Source: Pohlia nutans
Lineage: Eukaryota; Streptophyta; Bryopsida; Bryales; Mniaceae
Direction of reading: 5' to 3'
Assembly: GCA_022496805.1 (NCBI GenBank)
Contig: CM040088.1
Location: 20,739,001 to 20,803,000, forward strand
Length of the DNA stretch: 64,000 bases
Of this stretch, positions 10,283-20,591 are shown in pieces. Position 1 is the first letter of the stretch, and each line of letters begins with the position of its first letter. The translations under genes and the position numbers were made by a program. The notes under the pieces were generated by a model. That model was not told the origin of the DNA. It did not search any database and saw only the letters and a list, made by a program, of their open reading frames with translations.

Positions 10283-11276
10283 CACTACTAGATGTGGCGG
10301 GCTTTGCAACATTTGAAAGCAACATTTGAGGAAATAAGCAAGGTCTGAGAGCAACATTTTGGAGGTGAAAACAACATTTTGTGTTCCCAATGACGTCCTC
10401 ACGATGTTCACAAGCCAAGATATTTATCCCATAAGATTTGTCACAGGGTGAGTGAGGCTAAAGACACTTATTGTGAAGTCGGCCGTTGCATACCAAGTGT
10501 ACAATACAAGACATTTTATATACAATATACAATATAATATATTATACATTATATGGTACATTATACGGTGTTATATATTGTATTGTATATAGCTACTATA
10601 TGTATACTATATTGTATATGGTTACTATGTACAACTAAAAATACTAAATGGATAATTTGAAAACTAGAAAAAAAAATACAGCATGTACATCCCAAAATAT
10701 ACAGCATGTACATCCCAAAATATACAGCATGTACATCCCAAAATACAACATGTACATCCCAAAATATTGTACAATCGTTCCCAAAGATGACAAAATATTG
10801 TACAATCGTTCCCAAAGATGACAAAAACGTTGTATACTCAGCAAAGTCCCTTAGTATAAATTTTAATATACATGAGCAAATAAAGGGTATTTAATGGGGG
10901 GCTATGAAACAATTGGAATATTCTACTATTTATAGTAATTTTAGGATATATTCTTGATATATTCTAGGAATATTCATAAAATATTCCCAATTTGGTTTTA
11001 AAACACCCAATATTACTTCTAAAAATTTATAAATTTTATCTCAAATGAATAAAAGATACCCTATATTTGTTATCTCATGGTTATTAAATTTTTTGATAGT
11101 GACTTCCCCGAGGTTGCATAAGCATGTGCAAGAACATTGCATAATCATGAACCTATACGTTGTTTAATCACAGTCAACAACATTTTTAGCAACGTTTAGG
11201 AGGGCTTCTCATCATTCCGTTTTAGTGTTAATAGCAACATTTGTGGTGTTGCAAAACCCCCCAAATCCTAGTAGTG
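10283..11276. mobile_element. CACTA-type element (994 bp), TSD TTG
   Basis: Starts CACTACTAGATGTGGCGGG and ends CCCAAATCCTAGTAGTG, so the terminal CACTACTAG is inverted-repeated. The 3-bp target duplication TTG is present at 10280-10282 and 11277-11279. Repeated GCAACATTTG motifs occur near both ends (10303-10340 and 11230-11250), like the subterminal repeats of En/Spm elements. It carries no transposase and is nested in the 2.6-kb TTAA element. Confidence 0.75.
10678..10826 (+). repeat. Two adjacent minisatellites
   Basis: About four units of a 23-bp repeat (CAGCATGTACATCCCAAAAT) at 10678-10766 are followed by two exact units of a 32-bp repeat (ATTGTACAATCGTTCCCAAA plus GATGACAAAAT) at 10765-10826. 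Both lie inside the CACTA element and cause repetitive spurious frames on both strands. Confidence 0.85.
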
Positions 11277-11454
11277 TTGTAACAAGTTTAGTTCCTCATT
11301 GGAGTAGCCAAGGGTAGTTTTGACAATCTCCACTGTTGGAATTAAAGAAGACTTACGTAGCTTTTGTATGAAAAAAAGACCAACAAAATCGCACAATTTT
11401 TGAGAAAAATGCCACCATTAAGAAGATTGATGGAAATCGTTTGGGATATTTTGT

Positions 11455-12475
11455 ATAGTGAGGTGACAATCGAAATGGCGTTTTTAAAACCGCAGTGAAG
11501 AAAATTTCACATTTGCCAACTTTGACAGCCTCCCGAGGGCTGGAAAATTGGTATTTAACCACGAAATGTTTTTTACAAGATCATCTCTAAGTTAATAACA
11601 TGTGTACCAAATTTGAAGGTCAAAAGATTCACCAAAAAATAAATATATTAAATATCTATCAACATGTGTAGCTATGAAAAACAATTCATTGCTGCCAACT
11701 TTAGCAACCTTCCAAGGATTGAAAAAATAAATAAAATTGGCATGAATTTTTTGGAACAAAAAGTTGTCTATATTAATAATATATGTTCCAAATGTCAAGG
11801 CCAAAAGATCAATACAAAAAAGGATATTCACAATCTACCAACATGTGTTGTTTTGAGAAACAATCATGGAAACCATTTCACTACTGTCAACTTTGACTCC
11901 CTTCCAAGAGCTGAAAATTTGCTTATTTACTATGAAATCTTTGTCAAAAAAAAATTTCTATGTTAATAACATGTGTGACAAATTTCAAGGCTAAAAAAAT
12001 CATATAAAAAAAGATATTCAAAACCTATCAAAATGTGTAGCTATGAAAAACCATTTCACTACTCCCAACTTTGACACCCTCCCAAGGGCTGAATTTTTTT
12101 TCATTTACCATAAAACAAATTTTACAAGATCTTCTCTATGCCAATAATATGTGTGCCAAATCTGAAGATCAAAAGATTTATACAAAAAAAGATATCTACA
12201 ATCTACCAACATGTGTAGTTGTAAGAAACAATGGGGAAAACCATTTCACAGCTCCACATGTTGGTAGAATATTAATGTTTGCTTTTGGTGAATCTTTTAG
12301 CCTTCAAATTTGGTACACATGTTATTAACTTAGAGATGATCTTGTAAAAAAACTTTCGTGGTAAAATACCAAATTTTCAGCCCTTGGGAAGCTGTCAAAG
12401 TTGGTAGTAGTGAAATGGTTTCACTGCGAATTCAAAAACGCCATTTTGATTGTCACCCCATTGTACATATGTTGA
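11455..12475. repeat. ~180-bp tandem repeats flanked by inverted arms
   Basis: Units beginning with CAACATGTGTAGCTATGAAA-like motifs recur near 11660, 11839, 12030 and 12208 (spacing about 178-191 bp). Outside them, 11455-11665 (GGTGACAATCGAAATGGCG...) and about 12255-12470 (...CGCCATTTTGATTGTCACC) are inverted relative to each other. The repeats give several 70-100 residue frames, none convincing. The pattern looks like element-internal architecture, not a gene. Confidence 0.65.
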
Positions 12476-12812
12476 AATCGGATTGTTCAAAAGTGCTTGA
12501 AAAATTTCTGAAATTTTCACTGTGCATAAATATCATCGTTTTAAACATGTGCAAACAATTTCACGTAATTTGAAGATGTGAGGAGGAAGATATGAGGGTT
12601 TGAAGCGACTCCTAGATAGCCTCCTTGCAACTCAAAAAAATCATCAAGAATCACACACACTTCATGAGTTTCCAGTCAAGAAGTACCTATAGAGTCAACT
12701 CTCAAAAAGAGTCAGGGTCGCTCATCCTACAATCCAAAGCACAAGAACTCAAATTTCCTCACTTTCTATTTATAGATGCCACGTGAGGGCCTTATCGCCC
12801 TTTAGGGGTTAA

Positions 12813-13115
12813 GAGCATCCCCACTCCTACACGCTAGAGATGACTCGCTCAAATTATTCATTTACATTTGAAGAGCCCTTGCACTTACACTCCCTCACCC
12901 TTGGAGGCCCCTCACACATCAAAAGTGCACATTAAATAGTCAATGGACCAATCACAAGTAGAATGTGAGGATGTAGTCAACTAAATAGTGATTTGAAGGG
13001 CCGTTTCTTAACGCGCTAGGATCCAGAGTCAAGAGGCATTTTGGAAGGGCCCTTCGGACTTTTCATCTAATTCTGGAGTGCGAGGGACTCTGGGAGGGCT
13101 GCGGTGGAGCTGCTC
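12813..13115 (+). mobile_element. PIF/Harbinger-like MITE, copy 3 (303 bp)
   Basis: Starts GAGCATCCCCACTCCTACAC and ends GGTGGAGCTGCTC, with TAA duplicated at 12810-12812 and 13116-13118. It is exactly as long as the copies at 599 and 2504. Its left TAA is the end of the TTAA of the adjacent piggyBac-like element, so it inserted after that element. Confidence 0.8.
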
Positions 13116-13383
13116 TAACAGTCTGCCATTTTGACAGTCATGATGTGACTATCCAGGAACTTCTGCCATTGATGACAAACACAACCGAACGAGCATGCAT
13201 TCGGACTCGTCAAATCGCTATCCCAAAGTCTACGTTGAACAATTGAATATTGCCGGGTCTCATGCGTCAAGTTTCGACACCAGAAGTCCAGAACTATGTA
13301 AAATCATTTTAAAAGTTTTAAATGGAATTAATTAATTGATCTACGCCTTCAAGGGGAAGTTACTGTAGCAAGCGATATATCTG

Positions 13384-13391
13384 TATATAAA
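13384..13391 (+). promoter_or_regulatory. Likely TATA box of the secreted-protein gene
   Basis: TATATAAA at 13384-13391 is followed about 30 bp later by a CA-rich possible start region (about 13410-13425). It is the best core-promoter candidate upstream of the secreted-protein gene at 14950; linkage depends on the proposed 5'UTR intron. Confidence 0.4.
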
Positions 13392-13480
13392 GGTCAGTGT
13401 ATATGGGTAGTACAATCAATCTTCGAGTCCTCAGCAACCCGGCCTTGCACACATCGATCTGATCGAGATATTCACAGCCT

Positions 13481-14943
13481 GTGAGTCATAGGAACTCGCC
13501 CCTTGTACTTGATCTTTTGCAGCTAGTTAGTCTGAGCTTGAATTGCCCATGTCCTGCTGAAGCTTTTACTGTATGTACAAGCCCATTGTGATTATCACAA
13601 CTTGCATGATCGACATCAGTCCGGCCAAAGTTTACAATACTCAGTCTAGGTTGATCGAATTGAAGCATATGTGGTCAGTCAGCTGTTACAATAATTAGCA
13701 CTCAATCATGCATCTACGCATTCGTCTCCAGAGGAAGAACCTTTAATTCCAAGTACCTGATCGATCGTCGATCATATTCCTAGATTTAGTTTTCAATCAA
13801 TTGTCTGCTTTCTTCGTTCTTCGATCAATCTGACATTGTAATTAGACTATACATTTATTTATCGTGTTAGTTAAACTACTACATGACATGATTTCAAGAC
13901 ATTGGCAGTTTCTCCAGGATCATCTTAGAGCTGGAATCGAAGTGAACCTCATATCTGCGCGCAGGACTTCCTAGTTTTTAATTCGAGCTGAATTTTGCTG
14001 TGAACTTCGCTAATATTACTGTATAATTATGCCTTTTATTAGTTCACTGTAATGTTCTAATCTCAAATGGCGGATTTCAGTGAGTAATTTGGGCGCAGTT
14101 TCAGTTGATCGACATACCGAAACCTCAGTCAGCTCGCCCCAACTGATACGGTCTCAGATGATGTATATACACCATTTCTAGTTTTTAAAGCTCGGGGTGC
14201 CAGAAAGTCCTAGTTTTCAGCTGTATAGTCACAATTTTGGTCAGGAGCGCTAAACCACAGTTACCATTTTAACCAATATGACCGTTTCGGCCTAGAAGGT
14301 TCATTGTATTATTACCACGCAACATTGTCACTTTCGTGCAGAAGAAGTATCTCCCTAGATCCGTTGTTGGCTCTGAACCAAAGTGCAGTCTCACTGTTGC
14401 ACAGATATTCGTTCAAATTAAGATACCCGCTTAACAGTGAACAGGATGAAATAATATACAGTGAATGGGAGGAAATTGTGTATGGGAGAAAGTTTGAGCA
14501 GATTCTAACTGGATAAGTAAGCCAGATCTACAGTGTATTTGAAACAGTTATGGAACATCGAGTAGCCGCAGTTGTTGCATTACTGACAAATAAAGTTGTA
14601 TAGTGAATAGGAGGAAGTTTGAGCAGGCTCTAACTGGATAAGCAAGCCAGAACTTCTACGTACAGTATATTTACAAGAGGGATGTCCTCGAACATCTAGT
14701 AGCCGCGGTTGTTGTATTACTGACAAATGAAGCTGTATAGTGAATGGGAGGAAGTTTGAGTACTAGGTTCTTACTAGATAAACTAGTACTAGGTTCGTAC
14801 TAGTTTCAGTTTCTACAGTGTGTAATTTGCAACAGGGATGGAACATGATCTAGCTGGTAGCCGCAGTTGTTGTATTCAGTACTGACAAATGAAGTTGTAA
14901 ACATGACTGTACAGGTTGCTGCAACTTAATTAACACGGCCGCA
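13481..14943 (+). other. Putative 5'UTR intron of the secreted-protein gene
   Basis: A donor-like CCT|GTGAGTC at 13481 and an acceptor-like CCGCAG just before AAAAGATG at 14944 bracket DNA with no coding potential. Removing it would join a leader from about 13415 to the start codon at 14950. The tandem repeats at 14460-14899 would then be intronic. This is inference from splice motifs only. Confidence 0.35.
14460..14899 (+). repeat. Three ~140-bp tandem repeats just upstream of the CDS
   Basis: Units start with AGTGAATGGGAGGAA at about 14460, 14602 and 14739. Each contains GGAAGTTTGAG, a TAACTGGATAAG-type motif (TTACTAGATAA in unit 3), then TAGCCGC(A/G)GTTGTTG and ACTGACAAATGAAG. The units are 142, 137 and about 161 bp; the third is longer because of an inserted CTAGTACTAGGTTCGTACTAG stretch. 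They end about 50 bp before the start codon and could act on expression. Confidence 0.8.
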
Positions 14944-14949
14944 GAAAAG

Positions 14950-15492
14950 ATGTCAAGCATGAAGGAGGTTACGATGATGGTGGCGATGGTGGCGGTGCTG
15001 GTGATGACTGTCACGCAGCCGACGGGGGCCGTGGACATCCAGGGCTTCAACGACGCCTCGGCGTGCTCAGGCGGGGGCTACACGTTCGCGGACATCGGGG
15101 CGCAGGTTTGCACGCAGTTCGCCACCACGGAGGGCTCCGTGCTCATCCGCGACCTCAGCAGCTGCCAGACCGGCACGGCGTACAGCGGCGGCGGCTGCAC
15201 CACGGCCGTGCTCAGCGGCACCGGCCCCAACGTGCAGTGCTTCATCGGCGGCGGATACACGGGCGCCGCCTGGTTCAACAACTGCCGCCGCCGCAGGCTC
15301 CAGGCAACCATGGGCGAGTCCTGCACTTCCAACGTCTCCACCCCCACCGGTGTGCATTACACCGACTCCCAGGGCTCCTGGGTCCTGCACACTCCCAACG
15401 CCACGCAAATGATGGAGCTCCTCCGAGCCCTTGCGGACGCTGAGAAAGCGGAGTGGCTCCAAGCTCAAGGTGCCCATTTCATCAGTGCTTGA
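14950..15492 (+). CDS. Small secreted cysteine-rich protein (180 aa)
   Basis: An intronless 180-residue frame, strikingly GC-rich compared with the flanks. Residues 1-27 look like a signal peptide: a Lys-Glu start, a hydrophobic MMVAMVAVLVM core and a likely cut after Ala27 (PTGA|VDIQ). The mature part has seven cysteines (39, 54, 72, 83, 97, 112, 125) spaced 11-18 apart, with glycine-rich SGGGY, SGGGC and IGGGYTG segments. A tetra-arginine at 113-116 could be a processing site separating a C-terminal part with potential N-glycosylation sites (NVS, NAT). The start has an upstream AAAAG context. I do not recognise the family. The role is presumably apoplastic; nothing in the sequence shows a reaction or partner. 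Confidence 0.75.
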   Translation: MSSMKEVTMMVAMVAVLVMTVTQPTGAVDIQGFNDASACSGGGYTFADIGAQVCTQFATTEGSVLIRDLSSCQTGTAYSGGGCTTAVLSGTGPNVQCFIGGGYTGAAWFNNCRRRRLQATMGESCTSNVSTPTGVHYTDSQGSWVLHTPNATQMMELLRALADAEKAEWLQAQGAHFISA

Positions 15493-15660
15493 TCTTACGT
15501 ACATGGCACAGTTTGTCGGAACTGCTCCCGGTCCAAAATCTAGATTTTGGATGCACTGCAGGAAAAGAACAACATTTGGTTAGTATGTTGTGGATGGTTT
15601 GTTGAAGTAAGTGTGTTTGTTCTGAAAATGATCGTTTATAAATTATGTGGAGATAGAGTA

Positions 15661-15666
15661 AATAAA
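15661..15666 (+). terminator. AATAAA polyadenylation signal
   Basis: AATAAA about 170 bp after the stop codon of the secreted-protein gene, in a suitable position for its 3' end formation. Confidence 0.45.
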
Positions 15667-15669
15667 TCC

Positions 15670-16520
15670 GTGCTAGCTAGTCTCGGCTTGTGGGCGATGA
15701 TCCTCTTGCGGTTTTAGCCTCGCTCTAGTACGTGTGAACTAGTGTAGACTTCAATCTTCAACTAAAGTTGAATGTTTCCACATGTGGAGCTTAGAAAGGC
15801 AGCATTGTAACAATCATCCTTGGCTGATTTGATTTTCTACCTTGTTTTTCTTAAATTACAAGTTGATAATTTGATTTATTTTATAATTGATTACTCGTTT
15901 TCTCCGTATCAGTAGTAGTACTTATCTTCAGGGTACTTCTTATCCTCGGTGGAATATTTATTGTGTGGACGACTCGGTCAAACTATTCGACCTGCAATAT
16001 CTTTTGTTTCAATTTTTGTGCAGTGAGTTAAATGTTTCTTTTACCCTTTAATTAACGTCCCGGTTCAACACTGATTTCGAAGATGTGTTATAAAATGTTT
16101 GATGAATAATAAAAATGGAGTTGATGTACAAAGCCAGGTTGTAGATGTAAATGTGAAGATCACATCTGTATGGTTGGATTTTTCATATTTTTTTATTAAT
16201 AAATTGTAATTAAATCTTCAAGATTTTCTTTTGATATTCATTTTAAAATCCTATTTATTTGATTCTACTTATTTTGGAAAATCATGTTTAAGGTCTCACT
16301 TTTTGAACTAAAAATGAAACTTGACATAAATTTATCAATTATGTTATTTTATAAAAAAATCAAAATATCTTATTTTGAAGTTCCATATTGTACAAATGAT
16401 AGTCAACTAGCACAAGAACCAAGGAAAATTTGGAATGATGAAAACTGTCCATGTACTTAGTCAAGAGAATAATATAAATCTATTCATCGTCCACTGTGTA
16501 GACGTAGGTGCGTCAAAAGG
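15670..16520. other. AT-rich intergenic DNA
   Basis: No exon, RNA gene or inverted-repeat element recognised downstream of the secreted-protein gene. Confidence 0.4.
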
Positions 16521-17160
16521 TTACACCCAAGGTTTCAGTATAAAAGGCCCATTTAGGCTGGTGATTACCACCAGTCTACAATCTACTCCAGTCGGCTGCT
16601 GGTTCTAACAGTGCTAAAACTAAAAGTGTCATAAGTTACTCAAAACTTGCTCAAATGAGGGAAACAAGGTACCAATCTTATAGCCCTCGTCATGCCGTTT
16701 CCAAAGAGCTAAAGAACAACACCATAGGACTAATATTGAAGGAGGTATCAGCTTCTAAAGGTCAGAACCCTAGAAGTCTATATTTCCTTTATATTATACT
16801 TGAATCTTTCAAGTGAGGTATGCATCTTGTAGCCCTTGTTCAGCTGTTTACAAAAAGCCTAAGACCACTACCATACGACTGATATTGAGAGAGACATGAG
16901 CTTTTAAAAATCAAATGTTATATTGTTCACATCTTGCTCAAAACTTACTCGAATCTTACTTGTGATATATGCATCTTGTAGTGCACGACGAGATCTTTCC
17001 AATGAGCCCAAGATCAAATGCTAAATCCTAGTATTGAATGAGATATGGACGATTAAAGCTGCTGATTGAAAATTTAGGTGTTCACAGTGATAGGGGGATT
17101 CAAATGAGTCCGCCTGTAAGACCCCTATAACCGTCTTATATACCGAAACCCTGGGTTTAA
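16521..17160. mobile_element. TIR element with three internal ~165-bp repeats
   Basis: The ends TTACACCCAAGGTTTCAGTA and TACCGAAACCCTGGGTTTAA are imperfect inverted repeats of about 26 bp. The right end is TTAA and the left TTAC, so a TTAA target is possible. Inside, three diverged direct repeats share a pattern (CTCAAAACTTG..., ATCTTGTAGCCC..., then a CTAATATTGAA-like motif) at roughly 16630, 16800 and 16945. Non-coding. Confidence 0.5.
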
Positions 17161-18367
17161 CTAAGCTGTAAAGAATGGGGTTCAATTGTATTTTTTTCAT
17201 TTTATACATGGTGGTTGAGGAACATGATGATGGTTGTCACAACGATCGATGGACCACCTATCTGTCTGTTGCCTGCCTTATATTGAACTATTTGACCGTA
17301 TTCAAACCCACAAGACCTACCACCAAACTTGTCACTATGAAACAAGATATCATTTTCAACTTTGCCGAACAAAACATACAATCACGTACACTGCTCTAAA
17401 TTTACCGGCTATACTCAAGATTGCATTGCTTTAAATTAATGCTATAAATTAATACTTTGGATTGTTGACTTTAGGGGTATCAAACTTCACAATTGCAAGT
17501 TTATCATCAAATTGGGCGCAATACAATTCTTCTTTGATACAATACAGTACTAACCTCCTTGCAAAATTTTGGAACGTGGTTTTGAAACCGCTTTCTTCTG
17601 TGGGCCAAGTCTGACAAACATCAAGCTTGCTGATATAAGTGATTCTTATGACAACAAAATCAAGCAGAGAATGTGATGCTTTGCTCTGACTTCCATTTTC
17701 CCAGCTATCAAAAAAATGTGAATGACAAGATAGCACCATGGCTTTTCACCCATCTTCATAGCCTGGCCGGGTGTCAGTCAGAGCTCTCAATACATGCTCC
17801 ACTATTTGCAATTTTTGGTTACCAAATTTAACACAATGCAATTCTTCTTTTTTCAAAGTAACCCCCTTCAATGCAACCCGTTTAGGGTTTTGGAATACAA
17901 TTCCGATTCAATCGCTAGCTCTGATACCCCTTTTAGGAAAGAAAAGTCAAAGCCATGAGAGTGATGTAGAGAAGGAATGAAAACAACTGCTGTGACTCAC
18001 TCTGCACCTGACTTGCATACTTTGCATGAATTGTGGGTAGAATGGAATGTTTACTTGCTCAAGAGTGACATCTGTGTTACTTAGACCTCTCAAAATATGT
18101 GCACAATTCAGTTGGCTACTCTTCCAGCATATTTTTACTGGAGTTACAGATCAAATAGTCTCTGCAAATTTCAAGCAGAAGTTGATTAATAAATCTCACT
18201 GTCCATGGAGCAAGACATTCTTAATTACACTGGACCCTATTACCAAAAACCAACCGACTTGAGGCCAGCATGAACAGAGCTTGCAAATAAAAGGGGTCCA
18301 TGTTATTTGTCAGGACTCAAAGATAAAAATGACATGGTGATGCATATTGTTTCTAGTGTGGGATTGT
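17161..18367. other. Intergenic DNA with weak internal duplication
   Basis: No host exon recognised. AATACAATTCTTCTTTGAT near 17519 and ACAATGCAATTCTTCTTTTT near 17832 suggest two diverged copies of one repeat. Confidence 0.35.
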
Positions 18368-18605
18368 TTAGCCCCTAAAGGACCAAGATTCATGGTCTTA
18401 AAATGACAAATTTAAATGGTCATATTGTGAAAAATATAATTCAGCTTGAACCAAATTTTATATCTCTGGAATCAGTGAAGAACATTGCATGTTTTGGTCA
18501 AAAAACAAACAAATTTGATCAAAAGGAAGTCTACATAAAGCCCACTCAAAACTGCTAAAAAAAACATGAGGCCCCCTGGGGGCCTTATGGTCCTTTAGAG
18601 GTTAA
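18368..18605 (-). mobile_element. piggyBac-like MITE, 237-bp family
   Basis: Starts TTAGCCCCTAAAGGACC (TTAA decayed to TTAG) and ends GGTCCTTTAGAGGTTAA. It is inverted relative to the copy at 7736; the GGCCCCCTGGGGGCC palindrome sits near its right end. It carries the intact CTCTGGAATCAGTGAAGAAC segment, which shows what the interrupted copy at 39613-41565 looked like before insertion. Confidence 0.8.
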
Positions 18606-19407
18606 TTTGTCAGTACGTCCTATCAATGATGCTAAACCAGCATATTTGTGACAAAAGCTTGCACAAGTTGAATGATTGAATGATCCGAGGGCTACATCAA
18701 AAAGATGCATCCTCCAGAGACTCGTATGGAATCGTATGATTAGTGGACACAAAACCACAATGCCATAACACTATTCTACTCAACAGTGCCACTATTAAAA
18801 ATACACAATGCTACTATTGAAAATGCCACTACTATGCTTATATGACACAAATTTTGAAGGTTTATTGTAAGTACAATTTGACACCACTATTCATATGAAT
18901 ATGTTGTAATGAGGGGACTACTTGGGATCCAAAATCTCTCGTATTATTCTCTAACGCCAATATCCGAAACAAACAAATAGGACATGTTGTATGCTACATA
19001 GCTTCCAAGACAAACAGCTAAAATGTCACTCGACAAGGATATTCATCCCTTGAGCCAGATAAAATAATCAATCTCCTCCAGGCGAGTTATGGACAAAATG
19101 CTCCCAAGCATTCATTAGCTCGTTAAAATAGCGTGTTTCATAGCGCCAAAAATGCGACATCCAAGTGCTAAAAACTAGGACTGGTAGAAATCTCAGAGGC
19201 TTCGGATGGGCGTCTGGAAATGTGCCAACTCCTTGAAATTTCGCCCTGGTGACAAATATGCAGAGGCGTCACAGCAACTTGAAGTTCAACATCATAAACA
19301 ATATCAACTTGTGTTCCATTAATCCACATAACTCAGCTTCTGAGAGAAACAACATAATACCTCTAAGCTCTGCAATTGATTCCAAATATGCACACAAGGG
19401 ATTCTCA
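18606..19407. other. Intergenic DNA with low-complexity tract
   Basis: No exon seen. At 18765-18840 the motif CCACTATTGAAAATG is loosely repeated. Confidence 0.35.
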
Positions 19408-19776
19408 GGGCCGCTTTACACTACGGTGGAGAAGTGCACCGGTCGGTCAAGAATTTCAGCCCAAGACATGGTTATTTGAGGCTAGGGATGGTATCCCAGA
19501 GAAGATGAAAAGACAATAAAAATGCCTTGAAGTTGGAGTTCTCCAGAGGCCAAGTTATTGTCCAAGGTTTTGAGGTTGCCCAAGAAACTCGACCTCCGGA
19601 GAACTCCCCTTCAAAAAGTGTCGTCACGTTGTCAGCCATGTAATTTTTTCATCCATGTACAAAGTTCACCGGAGGACTATTGACCGTGGTGTAAACCACC
19701 ACTGGACAAGAGTGTCACTCTCGGCCAATCATATTTCATGACCGGTGGACTTCTCCACCATAGTGTAAAGCGGCCC
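19408..19776. mobile_element. MITE with ~37-bp terminal inverted repeats
   Basis: GGGCCGCTTTACACTACGGT continuing to GGAGAAGTGCACCGGTC at the left pairs with the complement of the right end (GACCGGTGGACTTCTCCACC, ATAGTGTAAAGCGGCCC). The interior has further CACCGGAGGA-type palindromic fragments. I could not fix a target duplication, so no superfamily is assigned. Confidence 0.55.
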
Positions 19777-20591
19777 CCAGTGGAGGGAGGACAGGGGAAT
19801 GAAGCTCCTACAGGTTTAGCCCTTAACGTCTTGGTCATATCAGGGACGACTGATTGGGGCATATGTTTTCCACTGCCATCATTTTACCCGTCTTGCCATC
19901 CTCCCCAAACACACGAATGTCTGAACCATCGTGAATGTGAGAAACAGAAAAATTTGTTGATGTGATTTCCAGAAGAACCAGACTCCCACCCTCCACCACC
20001 TTTCATGACCGAGAGATCTGCAATTGGCGGTCCATAACTGAACCAGACCATAGGGGATTAGGGACTCACTGTAATAAGAAGTCCAACAATGGCACATAAT
20101 ACTTTACAGCAAACAACATCAGTAAGTTAGGTACAATACAGCGCAAGACAAGTCGACGGTTGATCAGAGACCACAGCACCAGCTCAATATTAAAGTTCAA
20201 ACAAGGATAAGGTAGATCAGATTTGAGGAAAAATTTTGCTTGGTACAGAGCTCGGGAACTCCAAAATCTGGAAATGAGTTGCGCGAACTCGGACAAAATC
20301 TGTAAATCTTGATAAGTATGACTGAGTATGCAAACTTCCTATTTGGTTGCAATACGAGAGTTTAATAGAACACCCAGCTAATGATCGCTCAGGACTAGGC
20401 ACCAGCAAAGAACTCCGTCCAACACCCTGCCATGGTAATAAGATCAACCTAGACCTCTCTGACTTATATAAGTTCCAGGAAGGAATTGAAGTCGAGGTGA
20501 ACAAGGTGGAAGAACGCCACGCCTGTTCAATGGAAAAGATCTACAAGTGATTGATTCAGTAGTCAGAAACGAATTGGCTTTGATTTCAGAA

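Larger units (their letters stand above)
10224..12812. mobile_element. Large piggyBac-like non-autonomous element (2.6 kb)
   Basis: Starts TTAACCCCTAAAGGACTG and ends CGCCCTTTAGGGGTTAA: TTAA flanks and a 14-bp shared terminal repeat. Inside are a CACTA element (10283-11276) and a structured repeat region (11455-12475). No transposase frame is visible, so it is non-autonomous or gutted. The right TTAA was itself used as the TAA target of the PIF-like MITE at 12813. Confidence 0.65.

Noticed and set aside
10678..10826. CRISPR-like array
   Set aside because: Units are adjacent without unique spacers, and the genome is eukaryotic; they are minisatellites.
10561..10894. Repetitive frames (MYMLYILGCTC and SQNTTCTSQN types)
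   Set aside because: Produced by the 23-bp minisatellite inside a CACTA element.
15067..15504. Minus-strand frame of 145 codons and plus-strand shadow at 15063-15443
   Set aside because: GC-rich mirror frames of the secreted-protein gene; no signal peptide or domain, while the 14950 frame has both.
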